From assembly GCF_001931485.1 (NCBI RefSeq), contig NZ_MSDV01000051.1, positions 1-64,000 of the forward strand: a DNA stretch of 64,000 nt, in the 5' to 3' direction. The DNA is from Burkholderia sp. SRS-W-2-2016 (GTDB lineage: Bacteria > Pseudomonadota > Gammaproteobacteria > Burkholderiales > Burkholderiaceae). The position numbers and the translations under genes were made by a program. Each line of letters begins with the position of its first letter. The stretch's first letter is position 1. This document shows positions 16,301-25,765 of this stretch, in pieces. The notes beneath the pieces were generated by a model. It was not told where the DNA came from, made no database searches, and worked only from the letters and a program-made list of their open reading frames with translations.

Positions 16301-18583
16301 TTACTGCGCATTCACCGACTTACGCGCGTTCGCCGAAGCAACCGCGGTCATGTTGATGATCCGGCGCACGGTCGCGGCCGGCGTCAGGATGTGCACCGGC
16401 TTTTCCGCGCCGAGCAGAAACGGGCCGACGGTCACACCTTCGCCGCCCACCACCTTCAGCAGGTTGTACGCGATGTTCGCCGCTTCGACGTTCGGCATGA
16501 TCAGCAGGTTCGCTTCGCCGCTCAGCGACGTGCCCGGGAACGCGGCCTTGCGGATCGCTTCCGACAGCGCCGCGTCGCCGTGCATTTCACCGTCGATTTC
16601 CAGCGACGGCGCACGCGCGGTGATCAGCTTGCGGGCGGCGGCCATGCGCTGCGACGACGACGACGGCGCGCTGCCGAAGTTCGAGTTCGACAGCAACGCG
16701 ACCTTCGGCGTGATGCCGAACTTCTCGATTTCGCGCGCGGCGAGCATCGTCATGTCGGCCAGTTGCTCGGCGGTCGGCACTTCGTTCACGTACGTGTCGC
16801 AGATGAACAGATTGCGGCCCGGCAGCATCAAGAGGTTCATCGCCGCGAAGTTCTGCACGTCGTCGGCCTTGCCGAGCACCTGTTCGATGAAGTTCAGGTG
16901 CGTGTGGTACTGGCCGATCATCCCGCAGATCATCCCGTCGGCTTCGCCCAGACGCACGAGGATCGCGCCGATCAGCGTGTTGAACTTGCGCATCGCGGCC
17001 TTCGCGACGTCCGGCGTCACGCCTTCGCGCGCGCCGAGTTCGTGATACGCCTGCCATGCGCGCTGATAACGCGGATCGTCTTCCGGATCGACGATCTCGA
17101 CGTCCTCGCCGCACTTGAGCTTCGAGCCCATCTTCTTCAGACGCATCTCGATCACCGACGGGCGGCCGATCAGGATCGGCTTGGCGATCTTTTCGAGCAG
17201 CACGAACTGCGCGGCGCGCAGCACGCGCTCGTCTTCGCCTTCCGCGAACACGATGCGCGCCGGCGCCGACTTCGCCGCCGCGAACACCGGACGCATCACC
17301 ATGCCGGTGCGGTAGACGGTCGTGCCGAGTTCTTCGCGGTACGCGTCCATGTCCTTGATCGGACGGGTCGCGACGCCCGAATCCATCGCGGCCTGCGCGA
17401 CAGCCGGCGCGATCTTGATGATCAGGCGCGGATCGAACGGCTTCGGAATCAGGTACTCGGGGCCGAATTCGAGCGAATGGCCTTCATACGCCTTCGCGAC
17501 TTCGTCGCCCTGGTCGGTTTCCTCGGCCAGCTCGGCGATCGCGCGCACACACGCGAGCTTCATTTCCTCGGTGATCGTGGTCGCGCCGACGTCGAGCGCG
17601 CCGCGGAAAATGAACGGGAAGCACAGCACGTTGTTGACCTGGTTCGGATAGTCCGAACGGCCGGTCGCGATGATGCAGTCCGGGCGCACTTTCTTCGCGT
17701 CTTCCGGGCGGATTTCCGGCTCCGGATTCGCGAGCGCGAGAATCAGCGGCTGGGTGCCCATTTCGACGACCATCTCCGGCTTCAGCACGCCGGCGCTCGA
17801 GCAGCCGAGGAACACGTCGGCGCCGCGGATCGCGTCGGCCAGCGTGCGCGCGTCGGTATTCGCCGCATAGCGTTCCTTCGACGGATCGAGGTTGCCGCGG
17901 CCTTCGTAGATCACACCCTTCGAGTCGGTGACGAGGATGTTCTGCTTCGACAGGCCGAGGTTGACCAGCAGGTCCAGACAGGCAATCGCCGCCGCGCCCG
18001 CGCCCGAACAGACGAGCTTCACTTCGTCGAGCTTCTTGCCGACCACTTTCAGGCCGTTCAGGATGGCCGCCGACGCAATGATCGCGGTGCCGTGCTGATC
18101 GTCGTGGAAGACCGGAATCTTCATGCGCTCGCGCAGCTTCTTCTCGATGTAGAAGCACTCGGGCGCCTTGATGTCTTCGAGGTTGATGCCGCCGAGCGTC
18201 GGCTCGAGCATCGCGATCGCTTCGACGAGCTTGTCCGGGTCCGACTCGCTCAGCTCGATGTCGAATACGTCGATACCGGCGAACTTCTTGAACAGACAGC
18301 CCTTGCCTTCCATCACCGGCTTCGCGGCGAGCGGGCCGATGTTGCCGAGGCCGAGCACGGCCGTGCCGTTGGTGATCACGCCGACGAGATTGCCGCGCGA
18401 CGTGTACTTCTGCGCGTCGAGCGGCGTGTCGTAAATCGCCATACAGGCCGCTGCAACACCCGGCGAATACGCGAGCGACAAGTCCAGCTGGTTCGACAGC
18501 GGCTTGGTGGGCGTCACCGAAATCTTGCCGGGTTTCGGATTCTGGTGGTATGCGAGAGCGCTTTGCTTGAGTTGTTCGTCCAT
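16301..18583 (-). CDS. maeB: NADP-dependent malic enzyme (MaeB type)
   Basis: 760 residues from the ATG at 18583 (MDEQLKQSALAYHQNPKPG). The two-part architecture is that of MaeB: an N-terminal malic enzyme domain (SLAYSPGVAAAC, then FHDDQHGTAII with the metal-binding Asp pair and the NADP-binding region) and a C-terminal phosphotransacetylase-like domain from about residue 430. The C-terminal domain normally lacks acetyltransferase activity and mediates regulation, for example by acetyl-CoA. The reaction is L-malate + NADP to pyruvate + CO2 + NADPH. It is a single-gene unit between its own terminator and a 346-bp upstream region. Confidence 0.95.
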   Translation of the reverse strand: MDEQLKQSALAYHQNPKPGKISVTPTKPLSNQLDLSLAYSPGVAAACMAIYDTPLDAQKYTSRGNLVGVITNGTAVLGLGNIGPLAAKPVMEGKGCLFKKFAGIDVFDIELSESDPDKLVEAIAMLEPTLGGINLEDIKAPECFYIEKKLRERMKIPVFHDDQHGTAIIASAAILNGLKVVGKKLDEVKLVCSGAGAAAIACLDLLVNLGLSKQNILVTDSKGVIYEGRGNLDPSKERYAANTDARTLADAIRGADVFLGCSSAGVLKPEMVVEMGTQPLILALANPEPEIRPEDAKKVRPDCIIATGRSDYPNQVNNVLCFPFIFRGALDVGATTITEEMKLACVRAIAELAEETDQGDEVAKAYEGHSLEFGPEYLIPKPFDPRLIIKIAPAVAQAAMDSGVATRPIKDMDAYREELGTTVYRTGMVMRPVFAAAKSAPARIVFAEGEDERVLRAAQFVLLEKIAKPILIGRPSVIEMRLKKMGSKLKCGEDVEIVDPEDDPRYQRAWQAYHELGAREGVTPDVAKAAMRKFNTLIGAILVRLGEADGMICGMIGQYHTHLNFIEQVLGKADDVQNFAAMNLLMLPGRNLFICDTYVNEVPTAEQLADMTMLAAREIEKFGITPKVALLSNSNFGSAPSSSSQRMAAARKLITARAPSLEIDGEMHGDAALSEAIRKAAFPGTSLSGEANLLIMPNVEAANIAYNLLKVVGGEGVTVGPFLLGAEKPVHILTPAATVRRIINMTAVASANARKSVNAQ

Positions 18584-18929
18584 TTCTAGGCCTGCGAGAC
18601 GTAAGTAATTGGGCCCGGGGCACCACACCGTTGCTTCGCTTGCATCTGTCAGACGGATAGCCGACCGAGGCGGTTTTCGCACGCGCCGGTTGGCGCGGTG
18701 GCTTACCTCGACGAAGTACGGGACGATGTGGAGTGCTTCGCGGGTCGACCAGTGTACACCTGGGACGTGTCGATGCACTGAGTGGTTAACAGGACTAACC
18801 AATGGCGAAACAGCGGCTGATAATACTGCCGCGCCGCTTGCAGGCGCCGGGTTTCGCGGGCCGGCGATTTAACAATGCGCCGCGCATGGGGCGCGGATTC
18901 GTAGTTATTCGCGCCCGCGCGGCGGTCAC
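18584..18929. other. intergenic region between the MFS gene and maeB
   Basis: 346 bp upstream of maeB and downstream of the MFS permease, both on the minus strand. It presumably carries the maeB promoter. I see no convincing gene, no strong hairpin with a T-tract and no recognisable operator. Confidence 0.4.
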
Positions 18930-20177
18930 TTACTCCAGTTCGGCGCCGCGTCGTTCAGGAATCAGAAACAGTGTCGCGACGATGTCGAGCAGATAGATCG
19001 ACGCGAGCAGCGCCAACGCCGCCGCGAACGAATAGCGCGCGGCCAATGCACCCACCACCACCGGCCCGAAACCGCCGACCGCGCGGCCCGCGTTGAACAG
19101 CACGTTCTGCGCGGTGGCCCGCGCCTCGGTCGGATACAGCTCGGAGATCAGCGCGCCGTAGCCGCCGATCATCCCGTTCACGAACACGCCCATCGCCGCG
19201 CCGCCGATCAGCAACGCGAGCGGTGTGCTCAGTTGCGCGTAGACGAACACCATCACGACCGCGCCCGCCTGATAGAACAGGAAGGTCGGCTTGCGGCCGA
19301 AGCGGTCGGCGGCGATGCCGAACAGCCAGATGCCGGCCGCCATGCCGAGAATCGTCGCGGCGGTCCAGAGGCCGGACTTGGTCAACGAATAGCCGAAGGT
19401 CTTCGACAGATAGCTCGGCAGCCAGATCATCAGCCCGTAATAGCCGAAGTTCTGCACCGAGCACAGGATCGTCACGCCGACGCTCGCGCGGGTGGTGCGC
19501 GCATCGGCGAACAGCAGTTTGAGCGGCAGCTTGCGCCTGCCGCGCGCGGCGCGCTCGGTAAACAGCGCCGGCTCCTCGACCCGGCGCCGCACGAAAAACG
19601 ACACGACCGCCGGCAGCAGCCCGATCGCGAACATCCCGCGCCAGCCGATCAGCGGCAGCAGCAGCGGCGTCAGCAACGCGGCAGCCAGCACGCCGAGCTG
19701 CCAGCCGAGCCCGACATACGACGACACCCGCGCGCGCTGCGCCGCCGGCCACGCTTCGGCGACCAGCGTCATGCCGATGCCGAACTCGCCGCCCAGCCCG
19801 ATCCCGGCGATGGTGCGGAAGATCAGCAGGTCGGTGTAGCCTTGCGCGAGCGCGCACAGCCCGGTGAACACCGCGAAGATCAGGATGGTCCACGTCAGCA
19901 TCCGCACGCGGCCGAAATAATCGCTGAGCACACCGAAGATCACGCCGCCGGCGACCGCGCCGATCAGCGTCCACGTGACCAGCGCGCCCGCTTGCGCCGA
20001 GCTCAGATGCAGGTCGACGGCGATCACCGGCAGCATGAAGCCGAGGATCAGCAGATCGAAGCCGTCCATCGCGTAGCCGAGCACCGCGGCGAGCAGCGCG
20101 CGGCCCGCGTGGCCCGGTCTGAGCGCTGGAGCGGCGGGTGCGGCGGCGGTCGCGCGAGCGGGAGGAGCGGCGTTCAT
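18930..20177 (-). CDS. MFS transporter (metabolite:H+ symporter type)
   Basis: 415 residues with about 12 hydrophobic segments. The first membrane segment contains GYAMDGFDLLILGFMLP, a signature of the aromatic-acid / metabolite:H+ symporter branch with a conserved Asp. The loop after segment 2 has GVLSDYFGRVRML (motif A-like G-x-x-x-D-x-x-G-R), and the middle has RTIAGIGLGGEFGIGMTLVAE. The Ala/Pro-rich first 20 residues are cytoplasmic. The substrate is unknown; an organic or aromatic acid is plausible from the family. It is divergent from pyrE. Confidence 0.87.
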   Translation of the reverse strand: MNAAPPARATAAAPAAPALRPGHAGRALLAAVLGYAMDGFDLLILGFMLPVIAVDLHLSSAQAGALVTWTLIGAVAGGVIFGVLSDYFGRVRMLTWTILIFAVFTGLCALAQGYTDLLIFRTIAGIGLGGEFGIGMTLVAEAWPAAQRARVSSYVGLGWQLGVLAAALLTPLLLPLIGWRGMFAIGLLPAVVSFFVRRRVEEPALFTERAARGRRKLPLKLLFADARTTRASVGVTILCSVQNFGYYGLMIWLPSYLSKTFGYSLTKSGLWTAATILGMAAGIWLFGIAADRFGRKPTFLFYQAGAVVMVFVYAQLSTPLALLIGGAAMGVFVNGMIGGYGALISELYPTEARATAQNVLFNAGRAVGGFGPVVVGALAARYSFAAALALLASIYLLDIVATLFLIPERRGAELE

Positions 20178-20457
20178 CGAAAGGATTCCGTAGGTCGGGG
20201 AGCGGGCGCGGCGGGGCGTCCGCCAAAGTCGCGTGAGTGTAAAGGCGGCGTTGCCCGCTCACAAGACGATGCGCCCGCCGACGGCCTCCTCGGCGCCACC
20301 CATTTCGGGTAAAATAGCCGCCCACGCGCGCAGCAAACGCCGGTCTCTGCTCTACCGCCGGTCGCGTATTCCGCCCAGCATGGCGCGGCATACCCCAGCT
20401 TGCTGCGCCACCGGGCCCGCGCCCGCTTCTCCCCCGCTCATTCCGAAGGATCCGCCC

Positions 20458-21144
20458 ATGACAGGCTTCGATCGCCAGACGATCTCCGACACCACCGCCA
20501 AAATGCTGCTCGAAGTGCAAGCAGTGCATTTCAACGCGGAGAAACCGTATATTTTCACGTCCGGCTGGGCGAGCCCGGTGTATATCGACTGCCGCAAGCT
20601 GATCTCGTATCCGCGCGTGCGCCGCGGCCTGATGGAAATGGCCGAAGCGACGATCCTGCGCGACGTCGGCTATGAGCAGATCGACGCGGTCGCCGGCGGC
20701 GAAACCGCCGGTATCCCGTTCGCGGCGTGGCTGTCCGACCGCCTGATGGTGCCGATGCAATACGTGCGCAAGAAGCCGAAGGGTTTCGGCCGCAACGCGC
20801 AGATCGAAGGTCTGCTGACCGAAGGCCAGCGCGTGCTGCTGGTCGAAGACCTGACCACCGACAGCCGCAGCAAGATCAACTTCATCAACGCGCTGCGCAC
20901 CGCCGGCGCGACGGTGAACCACTGCTTCGTGCTGTTCCACTACAACATCTTCAAGGAAAGCGTGTCGGTGCTGAAAGACATCGACGTCGATCTGCACGCG
21001 CTCGCCACGTGGTGGGACGTGCTGCGCGTCGCAAAGGAAAACAAGTACTTCGACACCAGGACGCTCGACGAAGTGGAAAAATTCCTGCACGCGCCGGCCG
21101 AGTGGTCGGCCGCGCACGGCGGCGCCACCTCGACGCCGCAGTAA
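20458..21144 (+). CDS. pyrE: orotate phosphoribosyltransferase
   Basis: 228 residues from the ATG at 20458. PyrE converts orotate and PRPP to orotidine-5'-phosphate in pyrimidine synthesis. The PRPP-binding loop VLLVEDLTTDSRSK is intact, as are FTSGWASPVYIDCRKLI near the N-terminus and the catalytic-loop segment RKKPKGFGRNAQIEG. A -10-like TAAAAT occurs about 145 bp upstream. A strong terminator follows the gene. Confidence 0.95.
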   Translation: MTGFDRQTISDTTAKMLLEVQAVHFNAEKPYIFTSGWASPVYIDCRKLISYPRVRRGLMEMAEATILRDVGYEQIDAVAGGETAGIPFAAWLSDRLMVPMQYVRKKPKGFGRNAQIEGLLTEGQRVLLVEDLTTDSRSKINFINALRTAGATVNHCFVLFHYNIFKESVSVLKDIDVDLHALATWWDVLRVAKENKYFDTRTLDEVEKFLHAPAEWSAAHGGATSTPQ

Positions 21145-21177
21145 GCACACAGCCAGCCGCCTGATGCGGGCTGAATG

Positions 21178-21214
21178 AAAAAGCCGCCGGTCTTCGCGAC
21201 CGGCGGCTTTTTTT
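21178..21214 (+). terminator. intrinsic terminator after pyrE
   Basis: AAGCCGCCGGTC / GACCGGCGGCTT with a 5-nt loop and a T-run of seven. Confidence 0.9.
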
Positions 21215-21398
21215 ATGCGCGTTCCGCAAACGGCGCGCGGTTCGGGCTTTCCGCGCAGCGCGCGCCCCTCACGACGATGCATCGCACAGCTAACCAGCGC
21301 CGATCCAAGTGTTAGACTTGGTTTCACTTTAGGGCACGATTAAGGACAACAACCATCGCGAGGACGAGCGCCTCGCGCCCTGACAGGAGAGCCGGCAC

Positions 21399-21995
21399 AT
21401 GCGCGCGCGTTGCCTGGTTGTTTCGCTGACTTCCTCGTGGTGGCATCGATCGATTGTCGTATGCGCAATGCTCGCGCTGACGGCCGCGCAAAGTTCGGTC
21501 GCGCGCGCCGACGGCGCCTTCACACTGACCAGCGCGAATCTGCGCGCGGGCGCGCCGGTGCCGAACGCGCAGGTGTTCGACCAGAACGACTGCAAAGGCG
21601 GCAACCGCTCGCCGCAACTGACATGGCGCGGCGCGCCGGCCGGCACCCGCGGCTTCGCAATCACGATTTTCGATGAGGACGCGCCGGGCCGCGGCTGGTG
21701 GCATTGGGCCGTCGCGGGCATTCCGGCCAACGTCGACAGCCTGCCGGAGAACGCGAGTTCGTCGGGGTTCCTGAAGAAACTCGGCGCGGTCGAAGCGCGC
21801 AACGATTTCGATACCGACGGCTACGGCGGCCCCTGCCCGCCGCCCGGCAAACCGCACCGCTATATCATCACCGTCTATGCGCTGAACTCCGCCGATCTGC
21901 GGCTCGCGCAAGGACGTCCCGCGCTGATGTTCGATCACGAAATCGGCACCGCTTCGATCGGCAGTGCGAAGCTCGCGGTCAGCTACGGGCGCTAA
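21399..21995 (+). CDS. exported YbhB/YbcL (PEBP-like) protein
   Basis: 198 residues with a long N-terminal export signal ending around AQSSVARA (about residues 1-36). The mature part has phosphatidylethanolamine-binding-protein hallmarks: NRSPQLTWRGAPAGTRGFAI, the DxDAPGRGWWHW stretch and GPCPPPGKPHRYIITVYAL. Bacterial members have no settled function. A ribosome-binding site (ACAGGAG) precedes the ATG at a slightly long spacing. Confidence 0.9.
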   Translation: MRARCLVVSLTSSWWHRSIVVCAMLALTAAQSSVARADGAFTLTSANLRAGAPVPNAQVFDQNDCKGGNRSPQLTWRGAPAGTRGFAITIFDEDAPGRGWWHWAVAGIPANVDSLPENASSSGFLKKLGAVEARNDFDTDGYGGPCPPPGKPHRYIITVYALNSADLRLAQGRPALMFDHEIGTASIGSAKLAVSYGR

Positions 21996-22049
21996 CGTCC
22001 GGCCAATTCATCCGGTTCACCCCGTCCGCTCACTTTGCTGGAGTACTGC

Positions 22050-22622
22050 ATGTCGAAGATCGTCATCGTTTATCACAGCGGCTACGGCCATACGAAGAAA
22101 GTCGCGGAAGCGGTACACGCGGGCGTGCTCGAAGCCGGCGCCGAAGCGAAGCTGATGCCGGTCGGCGAGATCGACGACGCGGCGTGGGACGAACTGGCCG
22201 CCGCCGACGCGCTGATCTTCGGCGCGCCGACCTACATGGGCGGCCCGTCGGCCGACTTCAAGAAATTCGCCGACGCGAGTTCGAAGCCGTGGTTCGGCCA
22301 GGCGTGGAAGGACAAGATCGCGGCCGGCTTCACGAACTCCGCGACGATGAACGGCGACAAGTTCTCGACGATCCAGTACTTCGTCACGCTGGCGATGCAG
22401 CACAGCATGATCTGGGCGGGCACCGGCATGATGCCGGCGAACACCAAGGCGGCGACCCGCAACGATCTGAACTTCGTCGGCGGCTTTACCGGGCTGCTCA
22501 CGCAGTCGGCGGCCGACGCATCGCCCGACGAAGCGCCGCCGCCCGGCGACCTCGAAACCGCGCGGGCATTCGGCGCGCGCATCGCGGGCGTGACCGCGCG
22601 CTGGATCGCCGCGCGCGGCTAG
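22050..22622 (+). CDS. flavodoxin-fold NAD(P)H:quinone oxidoreductase-like protein
   Basis: 190 residues beginning MSKIVIVYHSGYGHTKKVAE, the FMN phosphate-binding loop of WrbA/flavodoxin-like proteins. The second FMN-contact stretch FGAPTYMGGPSADFKKF is present. The rest resembles NADPH-dependent FMN reductases of this group. The likely role is two-electron quinone reduction under oxidative stress, but the substrate is not shown. It lies 54 bp after the PEBP-like gene. Confidence 0.87.
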   Translation: MSKIVIVYHSGYGHTKKVAEAVHAGVLEAGAEAKLMPVGEIDDAAWDELAAADALIFGAPTYMGGPSADFKKFADASSKPWFGQAWKDKIAAGFTNSATMNGDKFSTIQYFVTLAMQHSMIWAGTGMMPANTKAATRNDLNFVGGFTGLLTQSAADASPDEAPPPGDLETARAFGARIAGVTARWIAARG

Positions 22623-22804
22623 GCGCGCGATCTTCTGCCAACTTCCCCGCATCCGTCCGGATCTGCCGCGCAACGCTTCACGCCGCTGTCACGTTGCGCG
22701 CGCATCGTCGTTTTTTCGCGCTGCGCCGCACGAGCGGCGCGCTGACGTCTTAAAATAGCGTTCCGGCGCCGCGTCGCGCCCCGTTTCCAGCGAGTGAGAT
22801 CGAG

Positions 22805-23752
22805 ATGAGCACGAAAGTTTTTGTCGACGGACAGGAAGGCACCACCGGCCTGAAGATTTTTGAATACCTGTCGCAGCGCGCCGACGTTGAAATCCTGCGT
22901 ATCGAAGAAGCGAAGCGCAAGGACCTCGACGAGCGCCGTCGTCTCATCAACGCGTCGGATGTCACGTTCCTGTGCCTGCCCGACGTCGCGTCGCGCGAAT
23001 CCGCGTCGCTCGTCGAGAACGAGCGCACCGTGCTGATCGACGCGAGCACCGCATTCCGTACCGCGGCCGACTGGGCCTACGGCCTGCCCGAACTGGCGCG
23101 CGCGCAGCGCGAGCGTCTGCGCAGCGCGAAGCGCATCGCGGTGCCGGGCTGCCACGCGTCGGCGTTCGTGCTGGCGATGCGCCCGCTCGTCGAAGCCGGC
23201 GTCGTCGCGCCCGAGTTCGCCGCGCACGCGTACTCGATCACCGGCTACAGCGGCGGCGGCAAGAAGATGATTGCCGACTACGAAGCCGGCGGTAACGACA
23301 AGCTGAAGAGCCCGCGTCCGTACGCGCTCGGCCTGACCCACAAGCATCTGCCGGAAATGGCCGCGCACACGGGCTTGACGTCAGCACCGATCTTCACGCC
23401 GATCGTCGGCGACTTCTACAAGGGTCTCGCGGTCACCACCTACTTCTCGCCGAACCAGCTGGCCAAGAAGGCCACGCCGCAAGACGTGCAGGCGCTGTTC
23501 GCCGAGTACTACGCGGGCGAGGCGTTCGTGCACGTCGCGCCGTTCGATGCGGACGCGAATCTCGACAACGGCTTCTTCGACGTGCAGGCGAACAACGACA
23601 CCAACCGCGTCGACCTGTTCGTGTTCGGCAACGAAGAGCGCTTCGTCACCGTCGCGCGACTGGACAACCTCGGCAAGGGCGCATCGGGCGCGGCGATCCA
23701 GTGTATGAACCTCGCGATCGGCGCGGCCGAAGAAACCGGCCTGAAACGCTAG
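22805..23752 (+). CDS. argC: N-acetyl-gamma-glutamyl-phosphate reductase, type 2
   Basis: 315 residues. ArgC reduces N-acetylglutamyl-5-phosphate to the semialdehyde in arginine synthesis. The start MSTKVFVDGQEGTTGLKI and a length near 310 rather than 350 mark the shorter type 2 family. The catalytic Cys lies in AVPGCHASAF, and a substrate His/Lys region follows in LTHKHLPEMA. No other arg genes are adjacent. A terminator follows 52 bp later. Confidence 0.95.
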   Translation: MSTKVFVDGQEGTTGLKIFEYLSQRADVEILRIEEAKRKDLDERRRLINASDVTFLCLPDVASRESASLVENERTVLIDASTAFRTAADWAYGLPELARAQRERLRSAKRIAVPGCHASAFVLAMRPLVEAGVVAPEFAAHAYSITGYSGGGKKMIADYEAGGNDKLKSPRPYALGLTHKHLPEMAAHTGLTSAPIFTPIVGDFYKGLAVTTYFSPNQLAKKATPQDVQALFAEYYAGEAFVHVAPFDADANLDNGFFDVQANNDTNRVDLFVFGNEERFVTVARLDNLGKGASGAAIQCMNLAIGAAEETGLKR

Positions 23753-23804
23753 GCGAAGCGTGCCGCGAACGGGAATCCGCACTCACCGTTCGCCACGCCC
23801 CTCG

Positions 23805-23840
23805 AAAAGCCGGTCTGCAAAGACCGGCTTTTCTGTTTTT
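23805..23840 (+). terminator. intrinsic terminator after argC
   Basis: AAAAGCCGGTCT, loop GCAA, AGACCGGCTTTT, then CTGTTTTT. Confidence 0.88.
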
Positions 23841-24252
23841 AAAACACCCCCAATCCAATTCGATTAGCACCGGCTGTCGGTAGTGGCCCGAATTACTTTA
23901 AATAAGAAACGGGACCATTCACCGCATTCCGGTAATTCATGCCCGCAATTGCCGCGCAGCGCATTGTTTTCCGCCTGGGGAAACACCCGATTTTTTTGCG
24001 AACGGTCGTACCAGGATGATAGAGCCTTTTTGCCGTGACGCTTGCCCAGCAAGGCGATGCGGCGAAGCAACGGCTCCGCGCTCAGCGTCGAAAAAAGCTT
24101 TTGCGTTTAAAAGGACGGCAACTGTCCGTGCCATGCGCGCGCAATGAAAATCACGCTGTTTGAATCAGCCTTTTTAGACGGCTCATTCAATTGACAGCGA
24201 ATAAACGCACAGCAAAATGACTCCGCACAATTACATGAAGGGAGACAGCAGC
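23841..24252. other. A/T-richer upstream region of the lipoprotein-OmpW cluster
   Basis: 412 bp without a convincing gene and with lower GC than its surroundings. A candidate sigma-70 promoter reads TTGACA (24191-24196), 16 bp, CAAAAT (24213-24218). An AAGGGAGA ribosome-binding site precedes the lipoprotein start at 24253. Confidence 0.45.
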
Positions 24253-25623
24253 ATGTCGCACGCCATGACACGCGGCCTGGCAATGGCCATTGCCGCAGCG
24301 CCGTTCCTGATTGCTTGCGGAGGCGGCAAGGCCGGCGATCCGAGCCCGGTCACGCCGACGCAATGTTCGGGCGCGAGCTGCGGCACGCAAGGCGCGCCGA
24401 CCTCGAGCGCGACGACGGCCACGCTGTGTCCCGATACCGCCGATATCGTCAAAAGCACCTACCTCGGCGGCGCCGGCAGCGGCGAAGTCGTGCAGCTGAA
24501 CATCGACGCCACCGCGATGACCTACACGCTGAAGTGGCTCGAGTCGCCGATTCCGCTGACCAGCGCCAGCGTGTCCATCACCCGCAAGGGCACGCAGATC
24601 GCCGGCCCGGTGATCCACCCGCCGGCGGGCATGCTGCCGACCGACGAACAGACGCGCTGCGCATTCATCCTCGGCGCGGGCAGCGGCACCGCATCGGACG
24701 GCACGACCTACACGACGCCCAGCTTCGTGAACAACCCGAATCCGCCGATGGTGCTGGTCGGCAAGGGCGTCGCGGGCGGCGGCATCCCCGGCGCGACGGT
24801 CGAATACGCGGGCATCAACCTCGTCGTGACGACGCTCGGCGCGGTCACCAAGCGCCACTTCGATTTCTATCCGTTCCTCGGCTTCGCGAGCACGACCACC
24901 GACCTGTCGCAGCTGCCCGGCACCTACAACGCGCTGCTGTACCACCTGTCGCCGACCGCGAACTACGAAACGATCGCGACCAACGCGGTCGAGACCTTCG
25001 ACGCGAGCGGCAACTGCACGTCGTCGAGCTCGACCGGCTGTCTGTCGACCGGTAACGCGCTGACGCTGAACAGCAACGGCTACTTCGACAGCAGCAAACC
25101 GCCGCAGATCGTGCCCGGCACCGGCGCCGCTGCCAACCCGCTGCGCACCGGCAACTACGGCACCGCGCACATGATCCTCGGCCAGCTGAACGGCGCGACG
25201 GTCCCGCTGGTGGTGCGCACCGGCCTCGCCAATCCGGACACGCTGCAGGTCGACGACGAATCCGGCATCGCGATGCTCGCCGCGGCGACGCCGCTCGCCT
25301 CGGGCGGCTTCGACGGCGGCTACGTCGGCGCGGATTCGAACTTCAAGTACACCGCGACGCTGGTGCAGGGCGCGGCCGCGACCTTCATCAATCCGTCGAC
25401 GTCGGCCCCGGAAAGCACGTTCGGCCTCAGCTACGGCGCGTCGACCCCGGGCCTCGTCAACGTGCTCGACGGCAACGGCAACGCCGGTCTCGCGATCGCA
25501 TCGGGCGGGCTGTACGCGACCGTGATCCAGGGCAGCGAAAACGGCGGTATCGCGTCGACCTCGGCCAACCCGGATACGCCGAGCGCGCCGTACTTCGGCA
25601 TCGGCGCGCAGATCAGCAAATAA
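24253..25623 (+). CDS. surface-type lipoprotein, tandem paralogue A (DUF2957-like)
   Basis: 456 residues from the ATG at 24253, chosen for its ribosome-binding site and signal peptide; an in-frame ATG at 24217 has neither. The N-terminus MSHAMTRGLAMAIAAAPFLI runs into the lipobox LIAC, giving a lipidated Cys followed by Gly-Gly-Gly. The mature part is rich in Gly, Thr and Asn, and looks beta-structured. It aligns along its whole length with the next gene (LCP...YLGGAGSGEVVQL, ESPIPL, PYFGIGAQI). Family assignment to DUF2957 is from memory of Burkholderia lipoproteins next to OmpW and is tentative. It is probably cotranscribed with the two genes downstream. Confidence 0.78.
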   Translation: MSHAMTRGLAMAIAAAPFLIACGGGKAGDPSPVTPTQCSGASCGTQGAPTSSATTATLCPDTADIVKSTYLGGAGSGEVVQLNIDATAMTYTLKWLESPIPLTSASVSITRKGTQIAGPVIHPPAGMLPTDEQTRCAFILGAGSGTASDGTTYTTPSFVNNPNPPMVLVGKGVAGGGIPGATVEYAGINLVVTTLGAVTKRHFDFYPFLGFASTTTDLSQLPGTYNALLYHLSPTANYETIATNAVETFDASGNCTSSSSTGCLSTGNALTLNSNGYFDSSKPPQIVPGTGAAANPLRTGNYGTAHMILGQLNGATVPLVVRTGLANPDTLQVDDESGIAMLAAATPLASGGFDGGYVGADSNFKYTATLVQGAAATFINPSTSAPESTFGLSYGASTPGLVNVLDGNGNAGLAIASGGLYATVIQGSENGGIASTSANPDTPSAPYFGIGAQISK

Positions 25624-25765
25624 GCGGCAAACAAGCGGCAAAGGACCGGCCGCGCGCAACGCGCGGCCGCCCCGCTGGCGGCGGGACACCGCAGTGGGAC
25701 ATATCAGGCGGAAGGTGGCCGGACGCGGAGCCGGCCCCATACAACGACAACATTCGGGAGGCGGT

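Noticed and set aside
21230..21398. Possible extra gene or promoter array between pyrE and the PEBP-like gene.
   Set aside because: Only short shadow frames are present; the sequence contains the end of the pyrE terminator and a normal ribosome-binding site for the next gene.
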